From UBA5976 sp037137575 (GTDB lineage Bacteria; Actinomycetota; Actinomycetes; S36-B12; UBA5976): a DNA stretch of 7,357 nucleotides. Below, piece after piece: positions 1 to 6,560 of this stretch. Every line of letters starts with the position of its first letter. The stretch's first letter is position 1. A program made the translations under genes and the position numbers. Below the pieces are notes generated by a model, which saw only the letters and a list, made by a program, of their open reading frames with translations, was not told the DNA's origin and made no database searches. The stretch covers positions 1 through 7,357 of the forward strand of contig JBAXKB010000051.1 in assembly GCA_037137575.1 (NCBI GenBank), given 5' to 3'.

Positions 1-3
1 GCT

Positions 4-300
4 CTAATCCTTGATTTCGTGAATCCGAGCATGAATTGATGTTCGACCTTGCAAAGCCGCACGTACAGCTCGGTGTAAACCGGTCTCTAGATACAACTGA
101 CCTTGATAGCGAACAACTCGAGCGAAAAGGTCACCGAAATAAGTGGAATCACTTGCAAGAAGTTCGTGTAAGTCAAGAGTGTTTTTGATTGTTGATAACT
201 CATCAAGACGGATCTGCCTTGGTGCTAATTCGCCCCATTGTTCGCCCGTTAACTCAGGCTGCGCATAGGGCCGAGAATCTAAGACAGATTTGAAAATCAC
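4..300 (-). CDS. Small conserved actinobacterial protein, usually labelled VapB-family antitoxin; ParB-like fold possible
   Basis: This is a complete 98-residue protein starting with GTG at 300 and ending in TAG at 4-6. It begins MIFKSVLDSRPY and has a central APRQIRLDEL stretch (residues 26-35) and a C-terminal patch LETGLHRAVRAALQGR (71-86). I recall close relatives across Streptomyces and mycobacteria, commonly auto-annotated as VapB-family antitoxin and often next to a LytR C-terminal-domain gene. No VapC PIN-domain toxin lies within the window, and I see no evident ribbon-helix-helix or AbrB-like DNA-binding segment. The G74-L-H-R77 patch followed by a small-residue helix and a final strand (SIHARIHEI) resembles the ParB/sulfiredoxin GxxR region, so the antitoxin label may be wrong. 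The start has no spaced Shine-Dalgarno: AAGG directly abuts the GTG. A TATTCT box lies 6-11 bases upstream of the GTG, which fits a leaderless mRNA. The CDS is well supported; the function is not known. Confidence 0.8.
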   Translation of the reverse strand: MIFKSVLDSRPYAQPELTGEQWGELAPRQIRLDELSTIKNTLDLHELLASDSTYFGDLFARVVRYQGQLYLETGLHRAVRAALQGRTSIHARIHEIKD

Positions 301-462
301 CCTTATAGAATAAGCAGATATTTGGCTAAAACCTGCGATTGGCCGATTCAGAGCCGCCGTGGCTTGTTCCCCTCTTGGCAGAACCTATGCACTCACTTAG
401 CGCAATGACCCATATCAGTAGTACCGTAAAGATTCACGACCTTTGAGGACTATACAAAAACG
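301..462. promoter_or_regulatory. Divergent intergenic region between the small gene and ftsH
   Basis: These 162 bases separate two divergently oriented genes, so both sets of start signals should lie here. For ftsH, GAGGA at 445-449 is the only Shine-Dalgarno-like element, but it sits 13 bases from the ATG, which is long. A TATACA at 451-456 lies at the spacing expected for a leaderless start but lacks the final T. TTGGCA at 375-380 resembles a -35, yet the matching -10 position (TAGCGC, 398-403) is poor. A short inverted repeat AGCC/GGCT lies at 352-364. I see no CIRCE or HAIR heat-shock operator, riboswitch or tRNA. Individual promoter elements are not firmly assigned. Confidence 0.45.
307..312 (-). 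promoter_or_regulatory. Candidate -10 box (TATTCT) for the minus-strand small gene, leaderless start
   Basis: Read on the minus strand this is TATTCT, matching the TANNNT -10 pattern of actinobacterial housekeeping promoters. Transcription would start about 7 bases downstream, at or next to the GTG at 300, giving a leaderless transcript. No convincing TTGACA-like -35 is visible at 17-18 bases. The absence of a usable ribosome binding site supports this reading, which remains an inference. Confidence 0.4.
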
Positions 463-2385
463 ATGAAAATTAAGAATCTACTGCGCTCACCATTTGTCTG
501 GATTTTTGTTGCGCTAACAGCGCTAATGATCGGAAGTAATGCACTTTCGACATCAGATAACATCACAAAGGTTGATACTTCAAAAATTATTTCCGACATT
601 ACTCATAGTCGCGCCAAATCGGCAGTGCTGGTTGATAAAGATCAGACAATAACTCTTACCTTGACCGATGGTTCAAAAGAGATTTCTAGCTTCATCCAAG
701 GTCAGGGCACAGACCTAGTTAATCTACTGCGCGCCCAAGTTGATAAAAAGGGTCTTCCGGGTGGTTACAACGTTGTGGTGCCGCACGAGTCATTCTGGGT
801 CAGTTTGGCAGTCTCAATCATCCCGTTGATTTTGATTATGGTCCTACTGTTCTTTTTCATCGGACAGATGCAAGGTGGCGGACGGGTAATGCAGTTCGCA
901 AAATCTAAAGCCAAACTTGTGAATAAAGATATGCCACAGACAACATTTGCTGATGTCGCTGGTGCTGATGAAGCCGTTGAAGAGTTAGTCGAGATAAAAG
1001 AGTTCTTGGCGGAACCAACAAAGTTTTTATCGGTTGGCGCCAAAATTCCAAAAGGCGTTTTACTTTACGGCCCGCCTGGAACCGGTAAGACTCTGCTTGC
1101 CCGCGCAGTTGCTGGTGAAGCTGGAGTTCCGTTCTTCTCCATCTCTGGCTCTGACTTTGTTGAAATGTTTGTTGGTGTTGGCGCAAGTCGAGTTCGTGAT
1201 CTTTTCAGTCAGGCTAAAGAAAGTGCGCCAGCGATTATCTTCATTGATGAAATCGATGCTGTTGGTCGCCAGCGCGGCGCCGGACTTGGTGGCGGCAATG
1301 ACGAGCGCGAGCAAACACTTAATCAGATGCTTGTCGAAATGGACGGCTTCGATGCTAACTCTGGCGTTATTCTCATCGCAGCGACTAACCGTCCAGATGT
1401 TTTAGATCCGGCACTACTTCGCCCCGGTCGTTTTGATCGACAGATTGGTGTTGATCTTCCTGACCTAATTGGTCGTCGCGACATTCTGACAGTGCACGCA
1501 AAGGGCAAGCCCCTTGCTCCAGAAGTAGACCTTGTGGCGATAGCGCGACGTACCCCAGGTTTCACTGGCGCGGACCTTGCAAATGTCCTCAATGAAGCCG
1601 CATTGTTAACTGCTCGTATGGACCAACTGGTAATTACAGATGCAATTTTGGACGAAGCAATTGATCGCGTAATTGGCGGACCACAGAAGCGCACACGCAT
1701 TATGAAAGATCAAGAGCGCTTGATAACTGCTTACCATGAAGGCGGACATGCACTAGTTGCTGCGGCGCTGCCACATACAGATCCAGTTCACAAAATTACA
1801 ATCATGCCTCGTGGGCGCGCACTTGGTTACACCATGGTGTTGCCTGAAGAAGATAAATATTCAACGACTCGCAGCGAGATGTTAGATCAGTTGGCCTACA
1901 TGCTCGGTGGCCGCGCTGCAGAAGAAATGATTTTCCATGACCCAACCACAGGTGCAAGCAACGACATCGAAAAAGCAACTGCAGTCGCCCGCAAGATGGT
2001 TATGCAGTTTGGCATGAGTGAGCGCCTCGGCGCAGTTCGATACGGCAATGACACAGGTGAAGTATTCATGGGTCGCGACATGGGTCACACTCGTGACTAC
2101 TCTGAAGACATTGCTGGTGCGATTGATGAAGAAGTTCGCAGCTTCATTGACATTGCGCACCACGAGGCTTTCGAAATTCTGCAAGAAAATCGTGAAGTTT
2201 TAGATGCGCTAGTTGTCGAACTTCTGGAGAAGGAAACGCTCAACCGCGAGGAGATTGAACGCATTTTCGCTCCACTAAATCGAAAGCCAGAGCGTCCAGC
2301 CTGGACAGGTTCTGCGCGCAGAGTTCCGAGCAGCCAACCTCCGGTTGAAGTAGTTAAGGCGAAGTCGGCTGAGGGTGACGCGTGA
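463..2385 (+). CDS. ftsH: ATP-dependent zinc metalloprotease FtsH
   Basis: A 640-residue membrane-anchored AAA+ protease that forms a hexamer at the cytoplasmic membrane and degrades membrane and short-lived cytosolic proteins. A first membrane segment lies at residues 11-29, an extracytoplasmic domain at about 30-110 and a second membrane segment at 111-134, followed by a glycine-rich linker. The AAA module has Walker A GPPGTGKT (203-210), pore loop MFVG (235-238), Walker B IIFIDEIDA (258-266) and the second region of homology ATNRPDVLDPALLRPGRFDR (307-326) with arginine fingers. The protease domain has the zinc motif HEGGHA (425-430) and a third ligand, probably D501. HEGGHA in place of HEAGHA, and the RPAWTGS...PPV tail (611-627), are features I recall from actinobacterial FtsH. 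Length and motifs are complete. It heads the folate operon and overlaps folE by GTGA. Its start is ATG at 463. Confidence 0.98.
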   Translation: MKIKNLLRSPFVWIFVALTALMIGSNALSTSDNITKVDTSKIISDITHSRAKSAVLVDKDQTITLTLTDGSKEISSFIQGQGTDLVNLLRAQVDKKGLPGGYNVVVPHESFWVSLAVSIIPLILIMVLLFFFIGQMQGGGRVMQFAKSKAKLVNKDMPQTTFADVAGADEAVEELVEIKEFLAEPTKFLSVGAKIPKGVLLYGPPGTGKTLLARAVAGEAGVPFFSISGSDFVEMFVGVGASRVRDLFSQAKESAPAIIFIDEIDAVGRQRGAGLGGGNDEREQTLNQMLVEMDGFDANSGVILIAATNRPDVLDPALLRPGRFDRQIGVDLPDLIGRRDILTVHAKGKPLAPEVDLVAIARRTPGFTGADLANVLNEAALLTARMDQLVITDAILDEAIDRVIGGPQKRTRIMKDQERLITAYHEGGHALVAAALPHTDPVHKITIMPRGRALGYTMVLPEEDKYSTTRSEMLDQLAYMLGGRAAEEMIFHDPTTGASNDIEKATAVARKMVMQFGMSERLGAVRYGNDTGEVFMGRDMGHTRDYSEDIAGAIDEEVRSFIDIAHHEAFEILQENREVLDALVVELLEKETLNREEIERIFAPLNRKPERPAWTGSARRVPSSQPPVEVVKAKSAEGDA

Positions 2386-2993
2386 GTTTAGACCCGATTG
2401 AGCGCTTGAGCGAACCACCGGCAATTGCGCCGTTTGATTCGGCTCGGGTGGAAGCAGCAGTTCGTGAATTGCTGCTAGCAATTGGTGAAAATCCAGATCG
2501 TGAAGGCCTGGCCCAGACTCCAGCTCGAGTCGCTCGGTCCTACGCTGAGATTTTCGAAGGCCTTCATAAACGCGCTGAAGATGTCTTAACAACTACATTT
2601 GCAATCGGCCATGAGGAGCTCGTTGTCGTAAAAGACATCGAAGTGTATTCAGTTTGTGAACATCACTTGGTTCCGTTCCACGGCGTGGCCCACGTTGGCT
2701 ACATTCCAGGTGAAGATGGTCACATCACCGGACTTTCAAAAATTGCGCGCTTAGTTGATCTATTCGCCCGACGTCCACAGGTCCAAGAAAGACTCACCAC
2801 TTCGATTGCTGATGCGATGGTGCGAATTCTGAAACCAGCTGGCGTAATCGTTGTTATCGAGTGCGAACATCTGTGCATGTCTATGCGTGGTATCCGTAAG
2901 CCGGGAGCAACCACAGTAACTTCAGCCGTTCGTGGACAATTGCGCGACGCGGCTACTCGTAGCGAAGCAATGTCACTCATAAACGGAAAATAG
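2382..2993 (+). CDS. folE: GTP cyclohydrolase I FolE
   Basis: A 203-residue type I GTP cyclohydrolase, which converts GTP to 7,8-dihydroneopterin triphosphate and formate in the first step of folate synthesis; the family acts as a toroidal decamer in the cytosol. The zinc site is intact: C92 and H95 in VCEHHLVPF, and C165 in CEHLCMSMRG. The catalytic histidines correspond to H94 and H163. The SKIARLVDLFARRPQVQERL block (119-138) and RKPGATTVTSAVRG (172-185) are typical of the family. It is therefore the zinc-dependent FolE1 type, not FolE2. The start is GTG at 2382, overlapping the ftsH stop as GTGA, with a good ribosome site GAGGG at 2371-2375, six bases upstream. The arrangement implies translational coupling to ftsH. 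Confidence 0.97.
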   Translation: MSLDPIERLSEPPAIAPFDSARVEAAVRELLLAIGENPDREGLAQTPARVARSYAEIFEGLHKRAEDVLTTTFAIGHEELVVVKDIEVYSVCEHHLVPFHGVAHVGYIPGEDGHITGLSKIARLVDLFARRPQVQERLTTSIADAMVRILKPAGVIVVIECEHLCMSMRGIRKPGATTVTSAVRGQLRDAATRSEAMSLINGK

Positions 2994-2997
2994 TGCC

Positions 2998-3849
2998 ATG
3001 TCACATCCGTATGGGCTACCGACACATCTAACTGATTTATCGCGAACATTGGTGGTCGGCGTCGTTAACGTAACGCCTGATTCGTTCAGTGATGGTGGAA
3101 AATTCGATACTACAACCAGTGCGATTAATCATGGGCTCAAGTTGGCTAGAAGTGGGTCAGACATCGTTGATGTTGGCGGTGAATCAACCCGCCCAGGTGC
3201 GCAGCGGGTAACACTTGAGGAAGAACTGAATCGAGTAATTCCGGTTGTAGAACAGCTAGTGGCTAATTCAGTTGTAGTTAGTGTGGACACGATGCGTGCC
3301 GAAGTAGCAAAACAGGCGATTGCTGTGGGTGCCAGCATGATTAATGACGTCAGCGGCGGACAAGCAGATCCGGAAATGTTTGCAGTAGTTGCCGCGCAGC
3401 AAGTGCCTTATGTCATGATGCATTGGCGTGGACACTCTGCACAGATGAGTGAACAAACAAACTATGTTGACATTGTTAATGAAGTCAAAGTTGAGTTAGC
3501 GATGCAGTTAGCCAAAGCAACTGCGGCCGGGATTTCAGCACAGCGCATTGTGCTCGACCCAGGATTAGGTTTTGCAAAAACTCCAGAGCAGAACTGGCCA
3601 ATTCTCAAACACATTGCGCAGTTCGCAGAACTAGGATTACCGTTACTCGTTGGTGCTTCACGCAAACGCTTCCTTGGGGAATTACTTGCAGATGATGGCC
3701 ATCTGCGAGATGTTGCTGCTCGCGAAGCCGCCACCACAGCCATCACAACCTTGCTTGCAAGTCAAAGAGTTTGGGCAGTGCGGGTGCATGACGTATTAGC
3801 GGCACGAGACGCAATTGCAGTGGTTGAAAAACTAAAGGAGCAAGAATGA
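2998..3849 (+). CDS. folP: Dihydropteroate synthase FolP
   Basis: A 283-residue TIM-barrel enzyme that condenses 6-hydroxymethyl-7,8-dihydropterin pyrophosphate with p-aminobenzoate to give 7,8-dihydropteroate; it is the sulfonamide target. The hallmarks run in order: GVVNVTPDSFSDGG (21-34), the first DHPS signature; DVGGESTRPGA (58-68), the second; SVDTMR (95-100); INDVSGG (115-121); the pterin-binding DPGLGFAKT (187-195); and VGASRKRFLG (218-227). Length is normal and all loops are present. The start is ATG at 2998, four bases after the folE stop, with only a weak GGA element upstream, so reinitiation after folE is likely. It overlaps folB by ATGA. In Mycobacterium tuberculosis the equivalent position is folP1, the functional copy. 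A second, divergent folP elsewhere in the genome cannot be excluded. Confidence 0.97.
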   Translation: MSHPYGLPTHLTDLSRTLVVGVVNVTPDSFSDGGKFDTTTSAINHGLKLARSGSDIVDVGGESTRPGAQRVTLEEELNRVIPVVEQLVANSVVVSVDTMRAEVAKQAIAVGASMINDVSGGQADPEMFAVVAAQQVPYVMMHWRGHSAQMSEQTNYVDIVNEVKVELAMQLAKATAAGISAQRIVLDPGLGFAKTPEQNWPILKHIAQFAELGLPLLVGASRKRFLGELLADDGHLRDVAAREAATTAITTLLASQRVWAVRVHDVLAARDAIAVVEKLKEQE

Positions 3850-4202
3850 CTGATCTAATTACCCTGAAAGGTTTACGTGGTTTTGGGTACCACGGAGTTT
3901 TAGATCATGAACGAAGTGACGGTCAAGAGTTCATCGTGGATGTTGTCGTAGAAACCGATTTTTCAATGGCAGCAAAAACTGACGATTTGGCTGCGACGAT
4001 AAATTATGCACTGATTGCTGACTTAGTTTTTGCGGAAATTACTGGACCAGCGGTTAATTTAATTGAGACACTCGCAGATTCCATTGCCCAAGGCATCCTA
4101 AAAATGGCAAACGTAATTTCAGTAGAAGTGAGCGTACACAAGCCGCACGCGCCAATCGAAGTACAGTTCGACAATGTGTCTGTCACGCGGAGATTGCCTT
4201 GA
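3846..4202 (+). CDS. folB: Dihydroneopterin aldolase FolB
   Basis: A 118-residue T-fold enzyme that cleaves 7,8-dihydroneopterin to 6-hydroxymethyl-7,8-dihydropterin and glycolaldehyde; relatives assemble as octamers. The family signature GFGYHGVLDHER (12-23) contains the catalytic glutamate E22. INYA (52-55) supplies the tyrosine Y54, LIETLA (72-77) the pterin-binding glutamate E74, and VHKPHAPI (97-104) the catalytic lysine K99. Size is typical. The ATG at 3846 overlaps the folP stop as ATGA and is preceded by the strongest ribosome site in the operon, AAGGAG at 3835-3840, five bases upstream. It overlaps folK by TTGA. FolX (dihydroneopterin triphosphate epimerase) is a related fold, but the context and the catalytic set favour FolB. 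Confidence 0.96.
   Translation: MTDLITLKGLRGFGYHGVLDHERSDGQEFIVDVVVETDFSMAAKTDDLAATINYALIADLVFAEITGPAVNLIETLADSIAQGILKMANVISVEVSVHKPHAPIEVQFDNVSVTRRLP
4189..4192 (+). promoter_or_regulatory. Ribosome binding site deciding the TTG start of folK
   Basis: GGAG lies inside the end of folB, six bases before the TTG at 4199. Its spacing is ideal, and it supports the unusual TTG codon, because no other start codon precedes the conserved SIGSNLGDR motif in that frame without running deep into folB. Confidence 0.6.
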
Positions 4203-4702
4203 TTCAGGCCGCCTTATCTATTGGCTCAAATCTTGGTGATAGGTTCACCAATCTCCAATTTGCGCTCGACGAACTAGCCAAGCGTAAGTGTCACATTCTT
4301 GCTTGTTCAGCAGTCTATGAAACTGATCCCGTAGGTGGGGTGGAGCAGGACCCATACCTAAATGTGGCGGTAATTGTTGAGACCGAACTAGATCCCGAAG
4401 CACTTTTACGGTCAGCTTTAGCTGTTGAAGATTTGGCACATCGAGTTAGGGATGTGCGTTGGGGACCGCGAACTTTAGACATCGATGTAATTGATGTTGT
4501 CGGCTTTTCTCACGCAACTGCGGAATTAACCGTGCCCCACCCGCGGGCCCATGAACGCGCATTTGTCTTGGTGCCACTTTTTGAGATTGCGCCAGCGTGG
4601 AAACTTGGTGGAACTAGGCCTGTATCTGAATTACTAGCAGAAGTCGAAAATCAAAAAGTCACAAAGTGCGCTGACCTTAACCTCGTAGGGTGGCAGATGT
4701 GA
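4199..4702 (+). CDS. folK: 2-amino-4-hydroxy-6-hydroxymethyldihydropteridine pyrophosphokinase FolK (HPPK)
   Basis: A 167-residue HPPK, which transfers pyrophosphate from ATP to 6-hydroxymethyl-7,8-dihydropterin and so makes the FolP substrate. It shows the N-terminal SIGSNLGDR (7-15), VYETDPVGG (39-47), the signature RDVRWGPRTLDIDVI (84-98) with magnesium ligands D94 and D96, and VPHPRAHERAFVL (112-124). Length is standard for a stand-alone HPPK; it is not fused to FolB or FolP as in some organisms. The start is TTG at 4199, which shares TTGA with the folB stop. GGAG at 4189-4192, six bases upstream, supports it. No ATG or GTG gives a complete N terminus, since SIGSNLGDR follows only six residues later. 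A TTG start suggests lower, coupled expression. Confidence 0.96.
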   Translation: MIQAALSIGSNLGDRFTNLQFALDELAKRKCHILACSAVYETDPVGGVEQDPYLNVAVIVETELDPEALLRSALAVEDLAHRVRDVRWGPRTLDIDVIDVVGFSHATAELTVPHPRAHERAFVLVPLFEIAPAWKLGGTRPVSELLAEVENQKVTKCADLNLVGWQM

Positions 4703-5178
4703 AGCTGGAACGAACTCGTATCAGTTTTCTGATTCGATTAGGATTTTTTACCGGCACGCTGGGCTGGTCGCTAGCGCGAATCTGGCCACATTGGTTTCTT
4801 GTGCAACTGCCAGTTCCAAAACTCAACGCGGTAACTATGTGGCTGCTTGCGCTCACGCTTTTAATCTGGACATTGCTCGCACGTAAGCGATTGCAAGGCG
4901 ATACTGCCGGTAAGCGCATGCACCCACTTGTTGCTGCGCGGACAGTGGCACTTGCTATGGCGGCTTCTCGTGCTGGTGCTTTAGTCTGTGGATCCTATGT
5001 TGGGATACTGGCCGCAAATCTACAACTAACCCGGACACCAGATGTAAACGTGCGGATTTTGACTGTCTCGCTTGTAGCAGTGGCTGCATTTGTCCTAACG
5101 GGCACCGCAGTTTGGCTTGAGCGATTATGTCAGATTAAGCAACCACCATCAGGCGACCGAGGGGCTGAACCGGCTTAG
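4699..5178 (+). CDS. DUF3180 family membrane protein
   Basis: A 159-residue integral membrane protein at the end of the folate operon. It matches the DUF3180 family, which I recall as following folK in many actinobacteria (for example Rv3605c after Rv3606c). Four hydrophobic segments are visible at about 8-29, 45-61, 83-108 and 120-144. The most characteristic stretch is HPLVAARTVALAMAASRAGA (75-94), ending in CGSYVG (97-102); the C-terminal tail after WLERLC is hydrophilic. No catalytic motif is apparent and the function is unknown. Its position suggests a link to folate metabolism or membrane homeostasis, which is only inference. I prefer GTG at 4699, because it overlaps the folK stop as GTGA like the other junctions and has AGGG at 4687-4690. 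A GTG at 4690 would add three residues. Its stop overlaps the oppositely oriented kinase gene by four bases. Confidence 0.88.
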   Translation: MKLERTRISFLIRLGFFTGTLGWSLARIWPHWFLVQLPVPKLNAVTMWLLALTLLIWTLLARKRLQGDTAGKRMHPLVAARTVALAMAASRAGALVCGSYVGILAANLQLTRTPDVNVRILTVSLVAVAAFVLTGTAVWLERLCQIKQPPSGDRGAEPA

Positions 5179-6560
5179 GCATTTTTGAAAGTTGCTTGCG
5201 CATCTATTCCATGTGGCGCAACATTTTTAAGTTCGGCAGTTCCTCCACAGGCCTGCACAAGTCGCTCAACAATTGCTAGTCCTAGCCCACTGCCATGTGC
5301 ATCACTTTGTCCACGCCAAAAACGGTTAAAGGCGCGAACTAAATCCAATTCAGGCAGTCCGGGACCATCATCAGTGACGTGGATGGTGGTATGCCCATCC
5401 GCAGTTACCACACTCAAGGTAATCGTGGATCCGGGTGGGCAGACGTGTAATGCGTTATCGATGTAGTTATCAATTACCTGTTCAACAACGCCTGGTATTG
5501 CAAGTATCTGCGAGTAAGAAGTGCTAGCAGCTAACAGCTTTACATTTGATTCTGCTGCGAGTGCCTCCCAGTGAGTTAGTCGTTCCTGCACGATCTGACT
5601 AACTTCGATAGAAGTAGGCGTAACTATGGCTTGGCTTTCGGCCCGACTCAGAACAAGTAGTCCTTCAACAATGTCGCGCAATCGTTGCGTTTCAACTAAG
5701 GCCGCATCGAGTCGCGTAGTTGCAGCAGCAGGATCTGACTCAATCAATTCGCTGGCATGCTCAAGTCGTAATTGCAGTGCGGTCAAAGGTGTACGCAATT
5801 GATGTGATGCGTCGCCAGCGAATGAGCGTTGCACATTTATGAGGTTAGTTAGTTGGTCAGCCATGTTGTTAAAACTCGCCCCAAGTGAGCGAATCTCTGA
5901 GGCACCGGATTCGTTGTCAGCGCGTACTTCGTGATTACCGGTAGCGAATTCTTCAGTAACCTTTCGCAATTTGTCTAAGCGGCGCGTGATGCTTGTTGCT
6001 AAAAGTAACGCAATAATAATTGCTAGCAAGAGAGTTAAACCAGCCACAATCGCAAGCCCGCGTAATCGGGAATTCACAATGGAATCGACCACAGTTGCAG
6101 GGAAAGTAATGCGAACGGAGCCATAAATTGTTTTACCTTTTATCATTGGCACAGCTATGTATAAGAGCTGATAATTCAATGTGTTTGAAAAACGCCTTCC
6201 AGTGGCGACCTTGCCAGATAGTGCCTTTGAAATTTCCAGTCGAGTGCTGAAGTCTTCGCCTACGGCTATGGATGTATCAGTTGATGCGACCACAATTCCG
6301 GAATTATTTGTAACAATAACTACCGCTTTGTTTTTCGCTCGGTAATTGTTCAGAACTCTGTCCAAATCGGCTCGGTTGGTTTTGTTTGGCTCTTCGACCG
6401 CTTCATGTGCACTGCCTACAAGTACAAAACCATCGCGCTCAAGACTTGTAATAATCCGATCATTTTCAACGCTTTTTAGGTAGGAAGCCAATGGGATATC
6501 ATGAACAAGAAGTACAACAATTGTTAATCCAAGCAGAGCGCCCAACATTCGCCATTTCAC
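5175..6560 (-). CDS. Two-component sensor histidine kinase with extracytoplasmic CACHE-like domain
   Basis: A 461-residue membrane kinase that autophosphorylates on histidine and signals to the adjacent response regulator. A first membrane segment spans about residues 5-20 and a second about 167-190. The region between them (30-160) is extracytoplasmic and looks like a PAS/CACHE-type sensor fold, with VIVTNNSGIVVAS (81-93) and LLYIAVPMI (132-140). A HAMP linker follows (about 190-243). The dimerisation domain carries the phospho-acceptor H253 in SHQLRTPLTAL (252-262). The ATPase domain has the N box VIDNYIDNA (362-370), G1 DDGPGL (397-402), F box RFWRG (413-417) and G2 HGSGLGLAIV (422-431), all intact. 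The start is GTG at 6560, which overlaps the regulator stop as GTGA; M5 is a less likely alternative. The signal sensed cannot be read from the sequence. The stop meets the DUF3180 stop tail to tail. Confidence 0.94.
   Translation of the reverse strand: MKWRMLGALLGLTIVVLLVHDIPLASYLKSVENDRIITSLERDGFVLVGSAHEAVEEPNKTNRADLDRVLNNYRAKNKAVVIVTNNSGIVVASTDTSIAVGEDFSTRLEISKALSGKVATGRRFSNTLNYQLLYIAVPMIKGKTIYGSVRITFPATVVDSIVNSRLRGLAIVAGLTLLLAIIIALLLATSITRRLDKLRKVTEEFATGNHEVRADNESGASEIRSLGASFNNMADQLTNLINVQRSFAGDASHQLRTPLTALQLRLEHASELIESDPAAATTRLDAALVETQRLRDIVEGLLVLSRAESQAIVTPTSIEVSQIVQERLTHWEALAAESNVKLLAASTSYSQILAIPGVVEQVIDNYIDNALHVCPPGSTITLSVVTADGHTTIHVTDDGPGLPELDLVRAFNRFWRGQSDAHGSGLGLAIVERLVQACGGTAELKNVAPHGIDAQATFKNA

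Larger units (their letters stand above)
463..5178 (+). other. ftsH-folE-folP-folB-folK-DUF3180 operon
   Basis: Six co-directional genes are packed without any intergenic promoter space. Junctions are GTGA, a 4-base gap, ATGA, TTGA and GTGA. The arrangement implies a single transcript from the region before ftsH, with translational coupling throughout. The order is the conserved actinobacterial one. The pathway from GTP to dihydropteroate is covered except for dephosphorylation of dihydroneopterin triphosphate and p-aminobenzoate supply. Confidence 0.85.

Noticed and set aside
4..300. Toxin-antitoxin module
   Set aside because: Only a possible antitoxin-labelled gene is present, with no toxin gene beside it in the window, and its sequence does not show an antitoxin DNA-binding motif.
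352..364. Small hairpin AGCC-GCCGT-GGCT upstream of ftsH as a terminator or riboswitch
   Set aside because: The stem is only four pairs, with no T-run and no riboswitch-like conserved core.
375..403. TTGGCA with a 17-base spacer as the ftsH promoter
   Set aside because: The -35 is acceptable but the hexamer at the -10 position (TAGCGC) is too poor to call.
301..462. Heat-shock operator (CIRCE or HAIR) controlling ftsH
   Set aside because: Neither the TTAGCACTC-type nor the CTTGAGT-type inverted repeats are present.
1034..1405. Alternative plus-strand frame inside ftsH
   Set aside because: It overlaps the Walker A and B coding region of FtsH in another frame and matches no family I know.
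1323..1700. Long antisense open frame within ftsH, with similar ones at 1882-2184, 2275-2592 and 3462-3746
   Set aside because: They lie opposite strongly conserved coding regions, encode low-complexity serine/arginine/alanine-rich products and have no start signals. They are frame shadows.
2371..2382. Folate-sensing riboswitch before folE
   Set aside because: folE overlaps ftsH, leaving no leader in which a riboswitch could fold.
5137..5197. Inverted repeat AAGCAAC/GTTGCTT across the DUF3180/kinase junction as a terminator
   Set aside because: The seven-base arms are 47 bases apart and no T-tract follows the right arm, so it is more likely chance than a terminator.
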